A stretch of 64,000 nucleotides of DNA from NCBI GenBank assembly GCA_963921355.3, contig OZ001190.1, positions 2,480,001 to 2,544,000 of the forward strand, written 5' to 3'. The DNA is from CAWUEZ02 sp963921355. GTDB taxonomy: Bacteria > Pseudomonadota > Alphaproteobacteria > Thalassobaculales > Thalassobaculaceae. Numbering within the stretch: the first letter of the stretch is position 1; every line of letters starts with the position of its first letter. This document shows, piece after piece, positions 44,313 to 53,920 of this stretch. Both the position numbers and the translations under genes were made by a program. The notes beneath the pieces are model-generated. The model saw nothing but the letters and a program-made list of their open reading frames with translations, was not told where the DNA came from and searched no databases.

Positions 44313-45866
44313 ATGCTGGGGGAGTGGGACGGCAGCCAACCTGCTGTTGATGTCTTCAATTCGATCGCCGAGCCGATCGGATGGTGGGCGGAGCATTTCG
44401 GCCACCTGCCGGCTCTTTCCGAGGGCGAGCGGGTCCTGAGCTACACGGACCTCGACCGATCGGCCCGCGATGTGGCCGATGGTTTGGTCGAACGCGGGCT
44501 GCGGCCCGGCGACCGCCTGCTCGTCGTGGGCGAGAACGGGTTCACGATGGCGCTCGGGGTCCTGGCGGCGGCCCATGTCGGCGCCTGGGCGATCCCGCTG
44601 AATGCCCGCCTGTCAGCCGGCGAGGTCGACGCCATCCGCGATCATGCGAGACCTCGGCTTGGCCTGTACGCGGCAAGCGTCTCAAAAGATGCCGTCGCCC
44701 ATGGCGTGCGGCACGGTGCGCCCGCGACCGTCGATCGGGGGGAGCCGGCGATCGCCTTCGCCGGGGCCACGATCGCGGCCTTCGAGGATGCCGATCCGCC
44801 GACCGATGAGCGTGAGGACGTGCCGGCGGACCGTGTTGCGGTGATGATCTACACCTCCGGCACGACTGGTATGCCGAAGGGGGTGATGCTGACCCACCGC
44901 AACCTGCTGTTCATCGGCGCCCGCTCCGGCGCGTCGCGGCGGGTTGTCCCGGGAGACCGGATCTACGGCGTGTTGCCGATCAGCCACGTGTTCGGGTTGG
45001 CGTCGGTGTATCTCGGCAACATGTACATGGGAGGTCATGTCGACCTGATCGCGCGGTTTTCGGCCGAGCACGCTTTGGCGGCGATCGAGACCGGCAGCAT
45101 CAGCCTGTTCAACGGTGTGCCCCAGATGTATGCACGCGTCCTGGAGTGCACCACTATCCGTGGCCAGGCCCTGGATCCGGGGCGCATCCGGTATCTGTCC
45201 TCGGGAGGCGCCCCGCTGGATCTCGGCTTGAAGAAACGGGTCGAGGCGGCGTTCGGCGTACCGTTGCACAATGGCTACGGAATGACCGAGACGGCGCCGA
45301 CGATTTCCGTCACCGATATCGATCGGCCGCGCGATGACGAAACCGTCGGGGAAGTGTTTCCCGACGTGATCGTCCGCATCGTTGATGCGGACGGCGCGGA
45401 GGTGCCCATCGAGACCATCGGCGAGATCCAGGTCGCCGGGCCCCTGGTTATGAAGGGCTACTACAAGGCGCCGGAAGAGACGGCAGCGGTGCGCGATGGC
45501 GCGTGGTTTCGCACCGGTGATCTCGGCCGGATGACCTCGGACGGGCTGCTTTATGTGGTCGGCCGCAAGAAGGAGTTGATCATCCGGTCCGGCTTCAACG
45601 TCTATCCGCCCGAGGTCGAGGCGGCGGTCCTGCTGCACCCTGACGTGTCACTCTGCGCCGTTGTCGGTCGCCCGGCCAAAGACGGCAACGAGGAGGTCGT
45701 GGCATTCGTACAACCGGTGCAGGGCAGGGCCATCGACGCCGAGGTGCTCTCGGCCTTCGTGGCCGACAAGCTATCGCCCTATAAACGCCCCGGCCGGTGG
45801 GAGTTCCGCGGCACCCTGCCGGCGACGGCCGCCGGCAAGATCCTGAAGCACCTGTTGGGCGACTGA
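44313..45866 (+). CDS. AMP-forming acyl-CoA ligase
   Basis: 517 residues from the ATG at 44313; the earlier part of the frame overlaps the dehydrogenase gene. ANL-superfamily marks: P-loop YTSGTTGMPKGV, A5 region YGMTETAPT, hinge and A7 DLGRMTSDG-LYVVGRKKELI, and the A10 Lys in TAAGKILKHLL. It activates a carboxylate to acyl-AMP and then acyl-CoA. Together with the preceding dehydrogenase and the nearby hydroxylases it could activate a carnitine- or butyrobetaine-like acid; this is inference. Confidence 0.93.
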   Translation: MLGEWDGSQPAVDVFNSIAEPIGWWAEHFGHLPALSEGERVLSYTDLDRSARDVADGLVERGLRPGDRLLVVGENGFTMALGVLAAAHVGAWAIPLNARLSAGEVDAIRDHARPRLGLYAASVSKDAVAHGVRHGAPATVDRGEPAIAFAGATIAAFEDADPPTDEREDVPADRVAVMIYTSGTTGMPKGVMLTHRNLLFIGARSGASRRVVPGDRIYGVLPISHVFGLASVYLGNMYMGGHVDLIARFSAEHALAAIETGSISLFNGVPQMYARVLECTTIRGQALDPGRIRYLSSGGAPLDLGLKKRVEAAFGVPLHNGYGMTETAPTISVTDIDRPRDDETVGEVFPDVIVRIVDADGAEVPIETIGEIQVAGPLVMKGYYKAPEETAAVRDGAWFRTGDLGRMTSDGLLYVVGRKKELIIRSGFNVYPPEVEAAVLLHPDVSLCAVVGRPAKDGNEEVVAFVQPVQGRAIDAEVLSAFVADKLSPYKRPGRWEFRGTLPATAAGKILKHLLGD

Positions 45867-45871
45867 AGCTG

Positions 45872-47098
45872 TCAGTGGCTCTGGCGTGAGATTTCCTCGG
45901 CGCGGCGGTGGCGGGCGATGATCCGCAGCCGCGAGAACAGCTCCTCGCGCTCGACATAACATCCGCGCAGTGCGCGGTTGCCGGTTGTCGGGTCAAACGC
46001 GGTGCGTCCGTGCATGACCCGCCGATTGTCGAAGCCCAGCATCTCGCCTGGGTTGAGCTTGGTGACCACCCGATTGCTGGGATCTTCGGACATCTCGAAC
46101 AGCCGACGCAGGCCGCGATACACTAGGTCCACTGTCTCGAAATCGGCTTTCAGGGGTGCGCGCAGCCACGGGGTCCAGCGGAACTCGTCGATGTCGCCGT
46201 CGGTGTCGAGGCTGATGATCGGCACCGTCCAGCGATAGTCGGTGTCCACGGCCTTGTTGGCCGACGTCAACGGTACGGTCGAGAGCGCTTCGCAGATCTC
46301 CGGCGATTCCTGCCGCAGCCGCTCGACCATGAAGAACGAGTCGGCGACCACGCTGTCGCCACCCTGGGCGCCGTTCTCCAGACAATGAAGGAACTGCATT
46401 CCCGGCATGTACTCGCGGGTCGCGAGATCGACATGCAGGGGCAGAGCCATGGCGGTATAGGCATTGGAGTCGGCATCGGCCTTGGTCTGTACGTCGAAGA
46501 TCCGTCCGAAATTGGTGACACGCAGCGGCCCCAGAAGCCCGGGCACCCGCTCGATGATGTCCTGTCCGGTGCCCAGATTCTCGACAATCGCCACGCCATA
46601 GACATGCAGCGCTTCCGCCCAGCGTCCGAGTTCCTGTTCGTCGGCCAGGATCTTCTGTCCGTCGAACCGCGGCATCCGGTCCTGGAGATCACCACCCCAC
46701 AATTCCCGTGCCGGCAGAGTGAAATCGCCGTCGGGCAGACCCGGGCTGTGTGCCCGCAGCCACCCGGGGTGGAAACGGCTGCGCTCGCCGCTCGACCAGT
46801 CGACGACCAGGGCGCCGGCGGCATCGATCGAGGTTCCGAGCGCCGCCAGGTCGCCGGGGATCTCGTGCGGCATCAGCGCCTGTTCCCGGGTGACCGGGTG
46901 AATGGTTTCCCCGTCGGTGGCATTCTCGCGCAGGGTCATCGGATGGAATCGGCTGACCACCCCATCGTCCCAGCCGAGGTCGATGCCGCCATCGCGCACG
47001 GCCGTCGTCGCCAGCCAGTGGTTGATCGGATAGGCATCGAAGTCCGGGGGCTCGGGCAGGGGTACCGGGTCGACGGCGCTGTTGGCCTGGTCACTCAT
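45872..47098 (-). CDS. Gamma-butyrobetaine hydroxylase-like 2-oxoglutarate dioxygenase
   Basis: 408 residues; MSDQANS start has GGGAGG at a proper distance, better than an ATG nine bases upstream. N-terminal DUF971-like domain (about residues 25-110), then the TauD/TfdA double-stranded helix: iron ligands His-x-Asp in LPLHVDLATRE and distal His in RRVMHGRTAFD, and the 2-oxoglutarate Arg in ALRGCYVE. It hydroxylates an aliphatic C-H bond. The family includes gamma-butyrobetaine and trimethyllysine hydroxylases. It converges with the ligase, six bases apart, and diverges from a second copy of the family. Confidence 0.9.
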   Translation of the reverse strand: MSDQANSAVDPVPLPEPPDFDAYPINHWLATTAVRDGGIDLGWDDGVVSRFHPMTLRENATDGETIHPVTREQALMPHEIPGDLAALGTSIDAAGALVVDWSSGERSRFHPGWLRAHSPGLPDGDFTLPARELWGGDLQDRMPRFDGQKILADEQELGRWAEALHVYGVAIVENLGTGQDIIERVPGLLGPLRVTNFGRIFDVQTKADADSNAYTAMALPLHVDLATREYMPGMQFLHCLENGAQGGDSVVADSFFMVERLRQESPEICEALSTVPLTSANKAVDTDYRWTVPIISLDTDGDIDEFRWTPWLRAPLKADFETVDLVYRGLRRLFEMSEDPSNRVVTKLNPGEMLGFDNRRVMHGRTAFDPTTGNRALRGCYVEREELFSRLRIIARHRRAEEISRQSH

Positions 47099-47489
47099 CT
47101 GTTCCATCCTCCCGCTGCGATCCGGCGTCGCCTGGTTCCAAAGGCCGTTATCCGGGGCGGCCCGCACGCGACCTTTCCGACTGTGAGGGTGGGGCCTAGC
47201 GGTCGACGGTGTCTTTGCAATTTCCGCCCTGGGCGGCGGAATTGCGGCAGACGTTGCTCGGTTCCGTGCTTAATCTTCCATCCGACAGGACAACTGGTCC
47301 GAAAGTGAAGGCTGGATTTCGATGCGACTGACCCTCGGGTTTGAGACTGCCGATGTGCCGGCGCCGGATGGTCGCATGGCGACGGCGCCGTACGGCAAGA
47401 TCCAGTGGTGGTGGCCCTCGGGTCGCGGGTGACGTCTGACCCGGCTGTTACGCCGGGGGTCTCGATCACCAGCGATAGGACTGCCACCA
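47099..47489. other. Gap between divergent dioxygenase genes
   Basis: About 390 bases with both promoters expected. A 36-codon frame at 47322-47432 ends in WWWPSGRG; it lacks a ribosome binding site and family pattern and is not called. No other element recognised. Confidence 0.4.
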
Positions 47490-48595
47490 ATGACTTCAGC
47501 TACAATCGATCCCGCCGGCGTGGTGCGGCTGCACCGAGTTGACCACGAGGCGGTCGCGTTTCCTTTTCTTTGGCTGCGGGACAACTGCCCGAGCGGTTTC
47601 CACCCGAGCACCGAGGAACGGACCTTCGATCTGCTCAGCGTTCCGGATGATATTGCCCCCGGCTCGGCCGAGATTGTCGACGACGCCCTTGTTCTCGACT
47701 GGAACGGATCAGGCCATGTGAGCCGATATCCGCTGTCCTGGTTGTGGGCCCATCAACCCGGCCGCCCGATGGCCGACGCTGCCGACGTATCTCCGGCGTC
47801 ATGGCGGGGGGGAACCGCCCCGTTCGACATGCCGCGCGGCAAGGCGGATGACCTGCTCACCTCGGATGCGGCTCTGCTCGATTGGCTGGTCGCCGGCAAG
47901 CGCACGGGCATCGCCCTGGTCGACGGCATTGCCGACGATCCCGGGGCGGGAATGGACATCGCCCGACGTGTCGGCTTCCTGCGCGAGACCAACTTCGGCA
48001 CGACCTTCGACGTGGTCTCCAAGCCCGACCCCAACAATCTTGCCTATACGGCCAACGCCCTGCCGCTGCATACCGACCTGCCGAACCAGGAAATGCCGCC
48101 AGGGTTTCAGTTCCTGCACTGCCTTGCCAACGAGGCTCAGGGCGGCGGGTCGGTATTCTGCGACGGGTTCGCGATCGCGGAGGACCTGCGCTCGGAGGAT
48201 CCGCCGTCTTTCGAGACCCTGGCCGGAACCGAAATCCCGTTGCGTTTCCATGACCGTGACTATGACATTCGCAGCCACGAGCCGGTCATCGGCGTGCGGC
48301 GTGACGGACGCCTGGAGCAGATCCGGTTCAATGCCCACATCGCCGGCGTGTTCGACATGCCGGCCGAGCACCAGGCCGGGTACTACCGGGCCTATCGCCG
48401 ATTCATGGCCGCGACCCGCAACACCGACTACCACCTGACACTGCCCTGAAGGCCGGCGAGATGGTCGTATTCGACAACCGCCGTGTGCTGCACGGCCGCG
48501 AAGCCTTCGATCCGGCGTCCGGCTATCGCCGGCTACTCGGCTGTTACGTCGACCGGGGCGAATGGGACAGTCGGATTCGGGTGCTGTCCCGCTAG
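47490..48595 (+). pseudogene. Second butyrobetaine-hydroxylase-like gene, frameshifted
   Basis: The first frame runs to TGA at 48447-48449 and encodes the N-terminal domain (VAFPFLWLRDNCPSGFHPS) and the first iron motif LPLHTDLPNQE. The rest of the family pattern goes on at once in the frame one base back, from about 48446: KAGEMVVFDNRRVLHGREAF, with the distal iron His, and LLGCYVDRGEWDSRIRVL, to TAG at 48593-48595. A single C lost from CCC(C) near 48444-48446 would explain this. Without the shift, the product has no distal His and could not bind iron well. No classical slippery heptamer is present. Confidence 0.85.
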
Positions 48596-48637
48596 ATGGA
48601 TCTGGTTCCGACGGAAACGGGCACCTGATCGTTTCGG

Positions 48638-50608
48638 TCAGGCCGCCCGCGCCCGTTTGGCCAAGGCACCGACGACCAGACCAAAAGCGGCGACGGCACT
48701 GCCGGCTATCACCGCATCCCAGTGGCCGATGCCGTAGTCCTCGCTGCCGGGAAACGCGAACATCAGGCCGCCGATGAACACGATGCAGCGCACGACCAGT
48801 CCGATCGTGTCGTCGGTGAACCGGCCGTAGCCAATAAGGTAGCCCTGGGTCGCCGAGGCGATCAGCAGCACGCCGGTCAGGGCGCTCGCCAACACGACGG
48901 CGATCTGGACCGGTGCGCCGTTCAGAATCAGCGCCGGCTCAAGCACGAAGAAGAACGGGATGAAGTAGATGATCGACCCGAGCCGCATGGCGGTGAAACC
49001 GGCCTGCATCGGCGTGGCGCTGGAGATCGTCGCCGCCGCGAAGGCGCCGAGGGCCACCGGCGGCGTGATGTAGGACAGCATGCCCCAGTACAGGATGAAC
49101 ATGTGCACGGCCATCGGATCGAGCCCGGCACTGATCAACGGCGGGGCCAGCACGATCGCCAGGAACACGTAGGCCGCCGTCACGGTCATGCCCATGCCGA
49201 GCACGAAGCTGGTGGCCGCCCCGAGCAGAAGCAGGGCGAACACGCTGCCGCCGGCCAGGAGCACCAGGTCGGTGGCGATCGAGCCGACCAGCCCGGTGGC
49301 CGACAGGGCGCCTATGATCAGGCCGATCGCGCCCAGGATCGCCACCAGTTCACTCAGGATCTGGCCGGTCTCATAGAAGAAGTCGGTGACGTCCTTCCAA
49401 CTCAGCCCCTTGCCGAAGATCTGGTTGGTGATCAGCAGCACGGCGGTCGCGTAGTACGGCGCCATGGCCTCCTGCTTGAGGTACAGCAGGAGATAGATCA
49501 GCAGGACGAGCGAGAACAGATAGTGCCAGCCGCTCTTGAGAACCTCGGAGACCTTCGGCAGTTCGTCGCGCGGCAGGCCCTTGAGGTCGTTGCGCGCGGC
49601 ATAGGCGTCGATCTGCAGGAACAGGCCGAGATAGTAGAGCAGTGACGGGATGACCGCGGCGATGGCCACCTCGATGTAGGGCACGTTCAGGAACACCGCC
49701 ATCACGAAGGCGGTCGCGCCCATCACCGGCGGCATCAGCACGCCCCCGGTGGACGCGCATGCCTCGACCGCCGCCGAGGTCGACTTGTCGAACCCCGTGC
49801 GGCGCATGGCCGGGATCGTCAACCGGCCCGTGGTCAGCACGTTGGTGATGACCGAACCGCTCATCGAGCCCAGCAGGCCGGAGGAGAAGATCGCGACCTT
49901 CGCACCCCCGCCGCGGACATGGCCGAGCAGGGCGAAGGCGAAGTTGATGAAGAACCGGCCCGCCCCGGTGTGCTGCAGGGCGATCCCGAAGATCACGAAA
50001 CCCAGCACCAGCTTGCCGAAGGCCCGCATCGGAATGCCGAAGGCGGCTTCGGACGAGAACGCGAAATACTGGCCGATCTCGGCGAAGCTCTGCTGCGCGC
50101 CGCGCAGGGGACCCGGCATGATCCCGGCTACCGTCGGATACAGCGAGAACAGGACGACGATGACCGTCAACGCGGTTCCGCCTGCCCGGCGGACGGCTTC
50201 GATCAGCAGAAGCCAGAGCACCCAGGATGCATACTGCGCTTCAGCCGGGGCGAAGTATTCCCAGCCCTCCTCCACCGCATCGGTTGCCACCGAGGCCAGA
50301 TAGCAGCCGAGCGCGGCTGACAGCGCGAACAGGGCGATGTCGTAGATCGGCGGTGAGCGGAGGCCCTTGTCGGCCTCGCGCATCGGAAAGATCAGAAAGA
50401 CCGGCGGCAGCAGCAGGGCGAGCAGCAGGTCGAGATAGGCGAGATCCAGGATCACGTATCCTATGAAGGATCCGAGATTGAACAGCTGATAGATCGACAG
50501 GGCCACGGCCGTCAGCGCCATCAGCGTGACCGCGACGTGCCATCCGCGCGGCAGGGCGCGGTGGCGGACAGCCTCCACCACCGCGTCCGGATTTGTTTGC
50601 CCGCTCAT
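48638..50608 (-). CDS. TRAP transporter fused permease (DctQM-type)
   Basis: 656 residues with about 16-18 hydrophobic helices: a four-helix Q-like part at the N-terminus (residues 20-150), then the M part with family stretches GLLGSMSGSVITNVLTTGRLTIPAM, CASTGGVLMPPVMGATAFVMA, and YWGMLSYITPPVALGAFAAATI. This is the fused form that goes with TAXI-type binding proteins. It imports an organic acid with sodium. The binding-protein gene lies directly before it on the same strand (34 bases). Confidence 0.94.
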   Translation of the reverse strand: MSGQTNPDAVVEAVRHRALPRGWHVAVTLMALTAVALSIYQLFNLGSFIGYVILDLAYLDLLLALLLPPVFLIFPMREADKGLRSPPIYDIALFALSAALGCYLASVATDAVEEGWEYFAPAEAQYASWVLWLLLIEAVRRAGGTALTVIVVLFSLYPTVAGIMPGPLRGAQQSFAEIGQYFAFSSEAAFGIPMRAFGKLVLGFVIFGIALQHTGAGRFFINFAFALLGHVRGGGAKVAIFSSGLLGSMSGSVITNVLTTGRLTIPAMRRTGFDKSTSAAVEACASTGGVLMPPVMGATAFVMAVFLNVPYIEVAIAAVIPSLLYYLGLFLQIDAYAARNDLKGLPRDELPKVSEVLKSGWHYLFSLVLLIYLLLYLKQEAMAPYYATAVLLITNQIFGKGLSWKDVTDFFYETGQILSELVAILGAIGLIIGALSATGLVGSIATDLVLLAGGSVFALLLLGAATSFVLGMGMTVTAAYVFLAIVLAPPLISAGLDPMAVHMFILYWGMLSYITPPVALGAFAAATISSATPMQAGFTAMRLGSIIYFIPFFFVLEPALILNGAPVQIAVVLASALTGVLLIASATQGYLIGYGRFTDDTIGLVVRCIVFIGGLMFAFPGSEDYGIGHWDAVIAGSAVAAFGLVVGALAKRARAA

Positions 50609-50642
50609 AGACGAGCCGTCCTCGATCGACGGACCGGGGACG

Positions 50643-51799
50643 TCAGTTGAAGATCACCGGCATGCTGGCGTCGGTCAGTGCCTTGGCGCGGGCCTCGAGC
50701 CACCCCTTGATGAACGCGTCTTCATCGCTCGGCGCGTCCTTGGTGTAGGCCGCCCAGGCGTTCTGCATCACGTTCTGCCGGGCGACCAGACCGTCGTTGT
50801 GGGCCTGCATCTCTGGTGTCCAGCGACCGGCTTCCGTCAGCGCCTTGATGGCCCCGTCGTGGTACGGAACCGCCCAGATGTAGGACTGGTTGTCGAGCGC
50901 CCAGCCGGCCGCCCCCGGGGCGCCGTCCTTGTACAGATCGTAGCTCTCGATCAGGGCCTTGGTCATGTTGTAGGCCAGGTCCGTGGTCATGTCGGTGCGC
51001 ACCGTCAGGATCGGGTAGGGGTAGGCCATGCCTTCGATGCCCGACTTCGGCACATTGGCGCCGATCTTCACGGTGTTCTTGGTGAAGTACGGGGCCATCG
51101 CCCACATGCGGTCCCATCCGGCGGTATCGCTATGCGGGGTCGCCGGCCAGACCAGCCCGCGCGGGTTGGCCGACATCGGCTTGGCCTTGCCCGAGACCGT
51201 GATCGCGAAGGCGGCGTCGACCTGGTTGGCGGCCATGCCGTCCCAGGACGCCCCGAACCCGGCGAACTCGACCTTCTCCACATCGTCCCAGGTCAGGCCG
51301 GCGAAGGCGAGGAAGGCGGTGACGTTGTGGTTCAGGGCCGGTGCGCTCTTGACCCAGGCGACCCGCTTGCCCTTGAGGTCCTTCAATTCCTTGACGCCGG
51401 TGTCGGCGGCAACACCGACCATCAGCCCGGCGCTACCCTTCGACGACAGCAGCAGTCGGACCGGCTGTGGCCCCCAGTCCGGCTTGTCGAAACCGAACAC
51501 ACCTTCCTGGGCGAAGTAGGTGCCGGCGCCATTGGCGACCGCGTCGACCTTACAGGTCTGCAACGGGGCAGCCGCGAGATGTCGTTCTTCCCGGGCAGGA
51601 CCCGAAGGTCGACACTGTATTTCTCCTTGAGCGCCTTGCCCATCGCCACCGACTGGGCGTGGCCGGACGAGCCGGTGCCGTAGGCGGTCCAGGTCAGTGT
51701 ACTGGGCAGGTTCACATCTGCTGCGGCGGTGCCGGCAACGGCCAACGCCGAGACACCTGCCAGCGCGCCGAGTACGCGCGTGCGTGAGATCACTTCCAT
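50643..51799 (-). pseudogene. TAXI-type TRAP solute-binding protein, frameshifted
   Basis: ATG at 51799 with GGAGG ahead gives a signal peptide (LGALAGVSALAVAGTAAA) and the first strand TLTWTAYGTGSSGHAQSVAMG up to KNDISRL. Near 51569 the pattern moves one base to another frame and continues PLQTCKVDAVANGAGTYFAQE to SMPVIFN at the end. One G or C lost in CTG(G)CCCC restores the full TAXI family protein of about 386 codons. As read, the made product would stop near 51422 with a nonsense tail. The permease that depends on it looks intact, which favours a sequence error or recent loss. Confidence 0.85.
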
Positions 51800-51852
51800 G
51801 GGGATCCTCCGTCTGTCCTGTGATCGATCGGGTTGGGTCCCGATGCATGGAC

Positions 51853-53325
51853 TCAGGAGTATGCCGATTGCTTCGGCTGGGACAAGGTGGCCAGTTGGAC
51901 GCCCAGCACCCGCTCCGCCGGCAGGACGATGGTCGCTGTCGTACCAATGCCCACGGTGCTCTCCAGCCGCAGGGTCCCGCCGTGCAGTTCAACGAGATTG
52001 CGGCTGATCGCCAGACCGAGCCCGCTTCCATCGTGCTCGCGCGACAGGTGGGAGCGGACCTGCTCGAACGGCTCCATCACCCGTTCGAGGTCTTCGGGCG
52101 GAATTCCGGGCCCGGTATCCGAAACAGAGATCGCGCATGTGCCGTCGTCGCCGACCTCGCTCGAGATCGTCACCCGCTCGCCGCTCGGGGTGAACTTCAC
52201 CGCGTTGCCGATCAGATTGATGATCACCTGACGCAGGGCCCGGTCATCGGCGAGGATCAGGGTATCCGTCCCTTCCGACGCGACCGACAGCTGGACCCCG
52301 TGCTTGGCGGCCTGGGTCGCCAGCATTGCCGAGCAGTCCAGCAATAGAGCCCCGATCCAGGTCTCATGCTCGTCCAAGGTGTAGGCGTTGCTGTCGAGGC
52401 GCGACATGTCCAGCAGGTCGTTGATCAGGTTCAGCAAATAGGACGCACTGCTGTGAACGTCGCCGGCATAGCTGCGATAAGCCTCTGGCCGGTTGCCGAG
52501 CATCCCGTCGCGGATCACCTCCGAGAACCCCATGATGGCGTTGAGGGGCGTGCGCAACTCATGGCTCATGGTCGCCAGGAACCGGGTCTTCGACTGACTT
52601 GACTGCTCGGCGACGTCCCGCGCCTTTGCCAGTTCGAGATGGGAGGACTCGATCCGCTCGATCATCTCGTTGAAACCGTCGATCTGGCGTCCGGTTTCGT
52701 CGTCGGTGGTGCGGATCGCCCGCTGACTGAAATCCCGGGTGCTCGAGACCCGTTCCATGGTCTCCACCAGATGCTCGATCGGCCGCGATATCGCCCCGCC
52801 GAGCAACCGTGCCAGCAGCCAGGCAACGAGGGTCGCACCGACCGCCAGCGCGGCGCTGATCTGCAGGATGTCGACGATTGCGTCATCCAGGGCCGACAGG
52901 GAGCTCTTGAGCTCGAGAGAGCCGAGCGGCTTGACGGTCCAGCTGATCGGGACACGGACCGTGTGAATCCTGGAGATCTCGGCGATCTGGGCAGCATCGT
53001 CTTGCAAGGCCGGGCCAGATGCTAGGTATTCGGCGAACAGCTTGTCGTCAGTGTCCACGATTTTGGCAGACAGGACGATCGGACGCGAGGTGAGCGATTC
53101 GAGAATTTCCGTCGCGGCTTCGGGATCGTTGAAGATCAGCGGCGCCTGGATGTTGGCGGCCAGAATCCGGGCGATCGCCGTCAGTTCGTCCATCAACGCC
53201 TGGCGGCGGGTGTCATAGGCGTGCCATGCCGTCACGGTCGTGACCAGAACGATTGCGGCTACCGCAATGGCGGTCGTCAGCCATACCAGCTTGCTGCGGA
53301 TCGACTGCAACCGGGGCCGCATCAT
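51853..53325 (-). CDS. Membrane sensor histidine kinase
   Basis: 490 residues. Membrane segment at residues 14-34, a periplasmic domain of the CHASE8-like type (AIARILAANIQAPLIFNDP), second membrane segment near 160-180, HAMP, HisKA with SHELRTPLNAIMGF, and HATPase with LIGNAVKFTPSG, DTGPGIP and GSGLGLAI. It phosphorylates an unknown partner; no response regulator is adjacent. Its start overlaps the YfiR-like stop by four bases, joining it to the receptor-YfiR pair. Confidence 0.93.
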   Translation of the reverse strand: MMRPRLQSIRSKLVWLTTAIAVAAIVLVTTVTAWHAYDTRRQALMDELTAIARILAANIQAPLIFNDPEAATEILESLTSRPIVLSAKIVDTDDKLFAEYLASGPALQDDAAQIAEISRIHTVRVPISWTVKPLGSLELKSSLSALDDAIVDILQISAALAVGATLVAWLLARLLGGAISRPIEHLVETMERVSSTRDFSQRAIRTTDDETGRQIDGFNEMIERIESSHLELAKARDVAEQSSQSKTRFLATMSHELRTPLNAIMGFSEVIRDGMLGNRPEAYRSYAGDVHSSASYLLNLINDLLDMSRLDSNAYTLDEHETWIGALLLDCSAMLATQAAKHGVQLSVASEGTDTLILADDRALRQVIINLIGNAVKFTPSGERVTISSEVGDDGTCAISVSDTGPGIPPEDLERVMEPFEQVRSHLSREHDGSGLGLAISRNLVELHGGTLRLESTVGIGTTATIVLPAERVLGVQLATLSQPKQSAYS

Positions 53326-53918
53326 TGGCCGCTCCCACCGCCGACGATCTCCGCCAGACCCAGCACTTTCGAGCTCAGGCGCACGCCGCTGCGCTCATAG
53401 GCAGCGAGGTTCACGCGAAACCGGAACTGGCCGCCGTCGAGATAGAGCTCGACATGGCCGCCGCGCGCCGCGAACCCTTCCGCGTCGGAGACGAGCAGGG
53501 TGTTCTCCCGGACCGCGTAGTCGCGCAGGACCTCGAACTGTGCCGCGCCGATATCTGACGTGTAGAGAATATCGCAGCCGCCCAGGAGGGTTGGTGCCTC
53601 GGTTTCCGAGAAGAACCGGACGTCCAGCGGTCTGGTGCCGTTGGTGCCACGGTTCCAGCCGCGAAAGACCCCCGGTCTGATGCTGCCGGTCTGGACGCAG
53701 AAGACGACCCGGCGGGTCTGAAGTGTTCCGTCCGGCCATTCGGCGAACTGGGCGAAGTTGTAGAGGAACCCGGCCTTGACGGTGTCCTCGCTCAACTCGT
53801 TGAGATGCACGGGCCCCCCCGCCGGCAACAGCGCAAAGACCGTCGCCAGGACCATCACCCAAAAGGGACGGTCCCGGCGTCGTCGAGGCGACGGTCTGAC
53901 TGTCGGCCGGGGGAACAT
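53322..53918 (-). CDS. YfiR family periplasmic protein
   Basis: 198 residues from the ATG at 53918; the frame to 54164 covers the receptor gene and is not used. N-terminal hydrophobic export segment (VMVLATVFALLPAGG), then the DUF4154/YfiR pattern: VKAGFLYNFAQFAEWPDG, FSETEAPTLLGGCDILYTS, and the end FRVNLAAYERSGVRLSSKVLGLAEIV. YfiR of Pseudomonas represses a membrane diguanylate cyclase; in other genomes it pairs with kinases. Two bases after the receptor stop. Confidence 0.92.
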   Translation of the reverse strand: MFPRPTVRPSPRRRRDRPFWVMVLATVFALLPAGGPVHLNELSEDTVKAGFLYNFAQFAEWPDGTLQTRRVVFCVQTGSIRPGVFRGWNRGTNGTRPLDVRFFSETEAPTLLGGCDILYTSDIGAAQFEVLRDYAVRENTLLVSDAEGFAARGGHVELYLDGGQFRFRVNLAAYERSGVRLSSKVLGLAEIVGGGSGQ

Positions 53919-53920
53919 GC

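Noticed and set aside
47322..47432. 36-codon frame ending WWWPSGRG between the dioxygenase genes
   Set aside because: Unusual Trp run, but no good ribosome binding site, no hairpins like those of a leader peptide attenuator, and no recognised family.
48441..48450. Programmed -1 frameshift in the second dioxygenase
   Set aside because: No classical X-XXY-YYZ slippery heptamer; a lost C in a C run is simpler.
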